This document shows positions 59,301-64,000 of a stretch of DNA of 64,000 nucleotides, piece by piece. The notes under the pieces were generated by a model that was not told the origin of the DNA, did not search any database, and worked only from the letters and a program-made list of their open reading frames with translations. The stretch comes from Primulina eburnea. Lineage: Eukaryota; Streptophyta; Magnoliopsida; Lamiales; Gesneriaceae. The number at the start of each line of letters is the position of its first letter. The first letter of the stretch is position 1. The stretch is from assembly GCF_022965805.1 (NCBI RefSeq), contig NC_133109.1, forward strand, positions 6,053,869 to 6,117,868. Reading direction: 5' to 3'. The translations under genes and the position numbers were made by a program.

Positions 59301-60302
59301 GGATTTGTAGTACGAGCAAAAGAGAAAATGGTGTGCAAACTTCAGAAGAGCTTGTACTGTATCAAACAAGCTCCAAGACAGTGGTACAATAAGCTTGATA
59401 GATTCATGAGTACAAATGATTTCCTGAAGTGTCAGGCTGATTACTGTTGTTATGTGAAGAAGCTTGACTACTATATGTAGATGATATGTTGATAACATGA
59501 GTTTAAAATCAAGAAAGATTTATCACAGAATTTGCTATGAAGGATTTAAGCGTTGCCAAACAAATCTTTAGAATGACGATCTTAAGAGATCGGGTGAGTA
59601 CTCATTTGGCTAGTTATTTTAAACTAACCAAAGCACAATAACCATCAACGTAGCCGGAGCAGATTTATATGAACAAGGTTCCTCATGCTTATGCAGTCGG
59701 AAGCCTCATGTATGCAATGGTGTGCACTAGATCAGACATAGCACGTGCAGTGGGAGTTGTGAACAGGTTTATAAGCAATCCAGGAAAACAACATTCGGAA
59801 AAAGTTAAATGGATTATGAAGTACTTGAAAGGTACTGCTAGTTTATCGTTGTGCTTCAAAAGGTCAAATTTGGGATTACAAGATTTGTTGATGCCGACAT
59901 GGGTAAGTACCACTGGATATGTGTTCATATTAGGTGGTACGACAGTAAGTTGGGTATCTAAATTGAAAATATAGTTGCGTTTTCGAATACTGAAGCGGAG
60001 TACGTTGCAGTTACCGAAGCTAGCAAGAATATGGTATGGTTGAGATTCTTTTTGGAGGAATTGGGTCAGAAGCTTGAGGGGAGCACATTACATTGCGACA
60101 GTCAGAGTGCTATTCATTTAGCAAAAATCTTGTTTATCATCCTAAGACAAAGCATATACAAGTTCGGTATCGTTTCATCAAATCAATATTGGAATATAGA
60201 GTCTTGATGCTTGAAAAGATTCCTGGAAGTAAAAATCTAGCCGATATGCTCACAAAAGTTGTGACCATTGACAAACTGAAGTTATGTTCAACTTTCAGCT
60301 GA
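56328..60302 (+). pseudogene. Gag-pol remnants of the old copia element
   Basis: Gag from ATG 56328 (MAGDDGSGPEIKKFD) with stops soon after. Gag continues with MKKLFNLEMGESASMAKHIN. A protease/zinc-knuckle region is barely recognisable near 57000-57400. GAG-pre-integrase: LWHYRSGHMSAKGMKML (about 57520). Integrase: EKTISGTPQQNDVAERMNRN, MILHFALMKSFWADAVNTAT (57950-58280). RT: FLHCDLVEEIYINQSHGFVV, LYCIKQAPRQWYNKLDRFM (59250-59480). RNase H: MYAMVCTRSDIARAVGVVNR, KWIMKYLKGTASLSL and the ADMLTKV end at about 60240. Many stops and frameshifts: long dead. Confidence 0.88.
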
Positions 60303-60386
60303 ACTCCATACATAAATGAGTAGATATGAGTTGTTGCATTAATGGTGTGAAGTCATTATTGGAATCAAGTCTTCAAGTGGGAGAAA

Positions 60387-60835
60387 TATTAGGTGAGTTG
60401 CCACCATCTTGTATTTATGAATGTTGGTAGTGGCAGCATGATTTGTCAAAAATAACAGGTTGTGCATTCAATTGTTGCTAAGAATTTGCATTTATAGATG
60501 TGTCCTTCGACCATTTCAGGTCATCCAATAAAGCTTTTCAACATTGTAAAATAGAGATCAAAGAAAAAAGAGTGTTTTTCTTAAGTGTAGAGGTTCTCTT
60601 GTGCGAGATAAAGAAAATCTATTATCGGTTATACAATGGGTTGGAATTGTGAGATATTGAGTGTTTTGTATATATTTGTAATATTTCTTCCAATAAAAAT
60701 TTTAGTAGCTCCGTAGACGAATCTATATTGGGTGAACTACGTATACCTTTGTATTCTTGTTGATTGTTTTAATTCTGCATTTTTTTGTACTATATTATTA
60801 TTATGATCGTCCTCGCTTCAGCGTAATCCCCAACA
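60387..60835 (+). repeat. 3' LTR of the old copia element
   Basis: 449 bp, starts TATTAGGTGAG, ends CCCCAACA. Clearly diverged from the 5' LTR by substitutions and by lacking the duplicated block. Confidence 0.85.
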
Positions 60836-61188
60836 GACAAGATTTATAGTCAATTCAATCGTGACGGCTAAACTCAATTGGTCGATTAAAATCTAAAGCT
60901 ATTGGAACCTTCTCAGTAGACAATTGTTTTACAAGTAGTGACAAAGTGAAACAAGCATGAGTCCATTGGCCAGGACGTCCGTCCGAGTAAGGCCACTAAA
61001 TGAGAATTAAGATTCCAACACGTTCTGAAATTAAGCACTGGAGCAATTCCCTTGTATAAATATTTTTAATTTTCCCAATTTAAAAGTGAATGACCAGCAA
61101 TATAGCATCGCATTCCATGAAAATTATATGGCTAACGAGAACATTGATAAAAAGTGGATGCTCGGAACCTGAGCGGCGGGCCGTCAAA
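60836..61188. other. Short intergenic region; probable 3' UTR of the ATP synthase gene
   Basis: About 350 bp between the copia element and the stop codon of the minus-strand gene. Nothing else seen. Confidence 0.5.
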
Positions 61189-61449
61189 TCAATGGCCACC
61201 GTGTTGCTTGTGCTCGAGGTGACGGCGCTCCTCAGGCAGGGCAAGGAGGTAGGACAAGGCCATTCCTCCGAAACACACGTGATAGAGAGGATCGATGGAA
61301 CTGGTCTCGATATACTTGGCGTGGTAATTGTCGAGTCCACGCTTCACAGAGTTACTGACAAAACTGAAGGTGAAAATGGGCTTCAAACGAGCAGGCAACT
61401 CCTTCACCTTCAGCCCCTTGATCTCGTTGTAGAAACTCCTCAACGCCAT
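61189..61449 (-). CDS. Small mitochondrial ATP synthase subunit-f-like protein (fiber protein Fb15 family)
   Basis: A single exon of 86 codons, ATG 61449-61447, TGA at 61191-61189. The sequence has MALRSFYNEIKGLKVKELPA, SVKRGLDNYHAKYIETSS, a membrane-like segment PLYHVCFGGMALSYLLALP and the end EERRHLEHKQHGGH. I recognise this as the short plant family annotated as Fb15 or as plant F1FO-ATP synthase F0 subunit f (ATP17-like; the Arabidopsis homologue is about the same length). It would sit in the inner mitochondrial membrane as an accessory F0 subunit. The complete frame and conserved ends suggest a working gene. The subunit-f assignment is from memory; the family match is firm. Confidence 0.85.
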   Translation of the reverse strand: MALRSFYNEIKGLKVKELPARLKPIFTFSFVSNSVKRGLDNYHAKYIETSSIDPLYHVCFGGMALSYLLALPEERRHLEHKQHGGH

Positions 61450-62577
61450 TTTCGTTCGCCGAGTACCTGAATTGATGAGGAACGAACCCTAATTGCGTTC
61501 GTAAGGAGAACCTTTGAAATATTTTGCCTTGGGATCGATTGTTTAAAAATAAAAATAAACAACTGAAAGATAAATGGTATATAAATATCTTTTTTAGCAT
61601 AAAATTTATTTACGTTTACGATCTTAATCATATCACCACATCGCTCTTTATATAATTATTTACATATTAACTATTTTGTTGAATCTTTTATTTAACAAGA
61701 TGGTTGCTCGAAAACTTTATAACGAGTTTGGTGTTTCATCGTTAAAATCTTGATAATAAAACTCAGTCAAAAAAATTTCAACGAAAGAAAAAGAGTACAA
61801 CAATATATATTTCTCCTTTATGTTCTCTTGACGATCAACGCGTCTTGTTAAAATCTTACTATGAAAAACCCAATGAAACAAAAACTCAGTGAAGGAAAAA
61901 GAAGATGAAATATCTTGCTTCTGTCTAACAGCCTCATTAAAACCTTGTTATGAAAAATCACTTGAGAAAATTCATAAATAGTATAGTCTGAATTACTCAT
62001 GTTGCAAGCATCACTCGAAATTTGATATCAGTAATGCTCTTATGAAAAGATCAGTCACATTGTCTTCAATTGATGTTTATATATGATACTTTTGTACTAA
62101 AGATCTGTTGAACGTTAATAATGTAAGGACCTCGCATCATATTATCGTAAATCATATTTTGATTCTCGATAATTCATGAAATTGTCATATTATTAAGTGT
62201 GAAGTATATAATTGACAATGGAAGCGAGAAAATATGTGATAATGAAAGACTATATTAGTAATTAATTTGTATTTGAAAAGTATGTTGAACCGCAATAGAG
62301 AAGTGACACATTTTACGGTTTGTAGCATAATTGTCAGAATATTATTTCAAATGAGATGAGACCAAGTTCATTAGAAGGTTAATACATAGCACTAAAACTT
62401 TTATGTTTTGATTTTTTGTCCAAATCCACTTGGAAATATGGGCAAAATCACCCCAAGTGTGTCGTGTGCATTAAAGTTCCTGCACTGACACATTTTAGGA
62501 GAATGCGCATAATTTTCGTGTCCAATGTCCACATTTAGTGAGGTCATTGGAAAATGAAAGCCAAAATATATATCTAC
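61450..62577. other. Intergenic: promoter of the ATP synthase gene, then decayed repeat
   Basis: The first about 150 bp are likely 5' leader and promoter. 61700-62050 repeats the themes CTTGTTAAAATCTTACTATG and AAACTCAGTGAAGGAAAAAG, which I have seen as a dispersed plant repeat, probably a decayed retroelement fragment. No coding potential found. Confidence 0.45.
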
Positions 62578-64000
62578 TGTAGTGTCCAAAAATCAGTAAA
62601 CGTAAAGTGTATGTATAATTTAATAGGTTAATTAATTTAAAATAATTAAATGATGAATTCAACATGTTTAATTTATTTTAAATATTTATAGGTTTAATTT
62701 TATGTGATTTAAATGTATTTCTTGAATTTGAGTTTTTCAAACAAATATTCGATGCTTTGGCCGGGAATCAGAGACGATTAAGACGATAAAATTAATGCTA
62801 TATTTTATTTTAAGTTAAGAAATTATTTATTTTAAATTATTTATGAGATATAGCATTTTAAGGTCAAATTTAATTTATTAGATGAATTAAAATATTTTAA
62901 ACATCTTATTTGCAATTTTGGAAAATTAGGAGTTACTACTTTAACTTATAGTTTATTATTTTATACATTTTTTGGGCTTAATTATTTAGCCAAAATCATT
63001 TAATTTAATTAAAAAAATTAAAAAAAAACAAAAAGAAGAAGAAAGCCTCTAAAACTCACGCGCACACACAAACACACACACTCATACTTTTACACACACT
63101 AAAAAACGTGAAAAGCTAGGGTTCTAAGCTCTTCTTTCAGCAGCCACCATCTCAGCCTCTTCCTTGCAAATTTTTGAAGATTCATGTTCTTTTTCTAGCA
63201 AGAAAATGTGCAGCAAGCGTCTCCCGGTCATCCCATGTAATCCACCGCGTCGGTATTCGTTATCTTCGTGCGTTTTAACGGAAAATATACTTTTCTTTTA
63301 CGCATCGATCTCGTCATATTATGTATTTTGATGTATATTGTGCATGAAAATTCGTTTGTTATGTGAAAAGTTTGATATGTTACGATTTAAAGGATTTCTG
63401 AAAATTTTGAGTCACAAAACCCGTCATTAGCTGTCATTTTGATTCATGCGGTTTATAGGTCAGTTTTCTGGAAACATCTTCAACTTATTATTAATAGTAC
63501 TTTGTAATACCTTATATTTGATAGCAAATTCGTAATTTTCTGATAAGAAACGAGGAAGATATGATTTTTACCGTAAAACCGCACAAGCTGTGAAATTTTT
63601 GTGTCACAAAACTCATCACCCTCGGTTATTTCGAATTCTGCAACTTATAGGTTGGTTTTTTGGAAATGTTTTCAACATATTATTTGTAGCACTCTGTGTT
63701 ATCTTTGATTCGATAGGAAATTCGTAATTTTCATATAAGAAACGTGGGAGATATGATTTTTATCGTAAAATCGCACAAGCTGTGAAATTTCTATGTTACA
63801 AAACCCGTCACCCTCTGTTATTTCGGATTCTGCGATGTATAGATTGGTTTTCTGTAAATGTTTTCAACATATGATTTGTAGCACTCTGTGTTATTTTCGA
63901 TTCTATAGCAATTTCGTAATTTTCCAATAAGAAACGAAGGAGATATGATTTTTTTTTCTAAAACAGCATAAGCTGTGAAATTTGGTTTTATGGAAATTTT
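62578..64000 (+). mobile_element. 5' portion of another large gypsy-type LTR, cut by the window end
   Basis: TGTAGTGTCCAAAAATCAGT at 62578 parallels the Tekay LTR start TGTAGTGCCCAAATTCAGTA. Further in, the order is the same: AT-rich stretch, AACTCACGC, CACACACA, TTTTACACACACTAA, GCTAGGGTTCTAAGC-type text (Tekay LTR: TTAGGGTTCTTGG), CAGCAGCC. The sequence is otherwise diverged. The end of the LTR is not in the window, so solo versus complete cannot be decided. The nearby host DNA was not matched to a target duplication. Confidence 0.7.
63411..63986. repeat. About 192-bp tandem repeat, three copies, in the LTR
   Basis: Copies begin near 63411, 63603 and 63795 with GTCACAAAAC/GTTACAAAAC and end with CACAAGCTGTGAAATTT-like text. 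Clear but diverged; not present as such in the Tekay LTR. Confidence 0.85.

Larger units (their letters stand above)
55662..60835 (+). mobile_element. Old Ty1-copia element, Tork/TNT1-like
   Basis: 5' LTR 55662-56206, PBS 56209-56220, gag-pol remnants, purine-rich AAGTGGGAGAAA before the 3' LTR at 60387-60835. The ends are mutated (3' LTR starts TATTAGG instead of TGTTAGG-like). The flanks GACGG and GACAA may be a decayed 5-bp target duplication. The gag and pol texture (KKLHQTL, GKKPEKIDDDDWELLDQQVL) is that of TNT 1-94-type elements. Confidence 0.85.

Overview
This is a nuclear window from a flowering plant. Genes are split by spliceosomal GT-AG introns, intergenic DNA is AT-rich, LTR retrotransposons of plant Ty3-gypsy and Ty1-copia types are nested in one another, and the single-copy genes belong to plant-specific families (TIFY-CCT-GATA factor, BBX32-like B-box protein, MSR-type O-fucosyltransferase). 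The overall style fits a eudicot, plausibly an asterid such as Lamiales, but the sequence alone does not settle the species.

Layout. 1-1.3 kb: last two coding exons of an O-fucosyltransferase family gene (+). 3.1-7.0 kb: complete seven-exon GATA24/28-like (ZML) transcription factor gene (-), with a four-copy 55-bp tandem repeat in one intron. 10.0-12.4 kb: decayed PIF/Harbinger transposon. 13.5-29.2 kb: a retrotransposon complex built from one Tekay-type chromovirus: a solo LTR, 1 kb of flanking DNA, a 5'-truncated LTR, the internal region (itself interrupted by a foreign 1.16-kb solo LTR carrying a 5S-rRNA-like segment), a 3' LTR, and the same 1 kb flank again. 31.6-32.3 kb: intronless BBX32-like gene (+). 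32.3-41.2 kb: AT-rich DNA with microsatellites, a 1.5-kb solo LTR and a second, badly decayed gypsy element (-). 41.9-43.7 kb: F-box/kelch gene (+), with a one-base frameshift near its end. 44.2-53.2 kb: kelch gene of the At3g27220 type (-); a young 4.8-kb copia element sits in its last intron and separates the final exon from the rest. 55.7-60.8 kb: old Tork/TNT1-like copia element. 61.2-61.4 kb: small mitochondrial ATP synthase subunit-f-like gene (-). 62.6 kb to the end: start of another large gypsy-type LTR.

The most notable observations are (1) a probable in-frame spliceosomal intron between the gag and protease regions of the Tekay element, where retention gives Gag alone and splicing gives Gag-Pol; (2) a 5S-rRNA-like segment, antisense, inside a long LTR; (3) the tandem-duplication structure of the Tekay locus with a CGG microhomology junction; (4) the kelch gene whose last exon lies beyond a 4.8-kb copia insertion; and (5) several single-base insertions, mostly in homopolymers, that break otherwise intact frames and may be consensus errors.

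The host genes show no operon-like relation to each other: they are independent housekeeping and regulatory genes separated by transposon-filled intergenic DNA. Exon limits were read by eye from splice consensus, phase and family knowledge; no searches were run.
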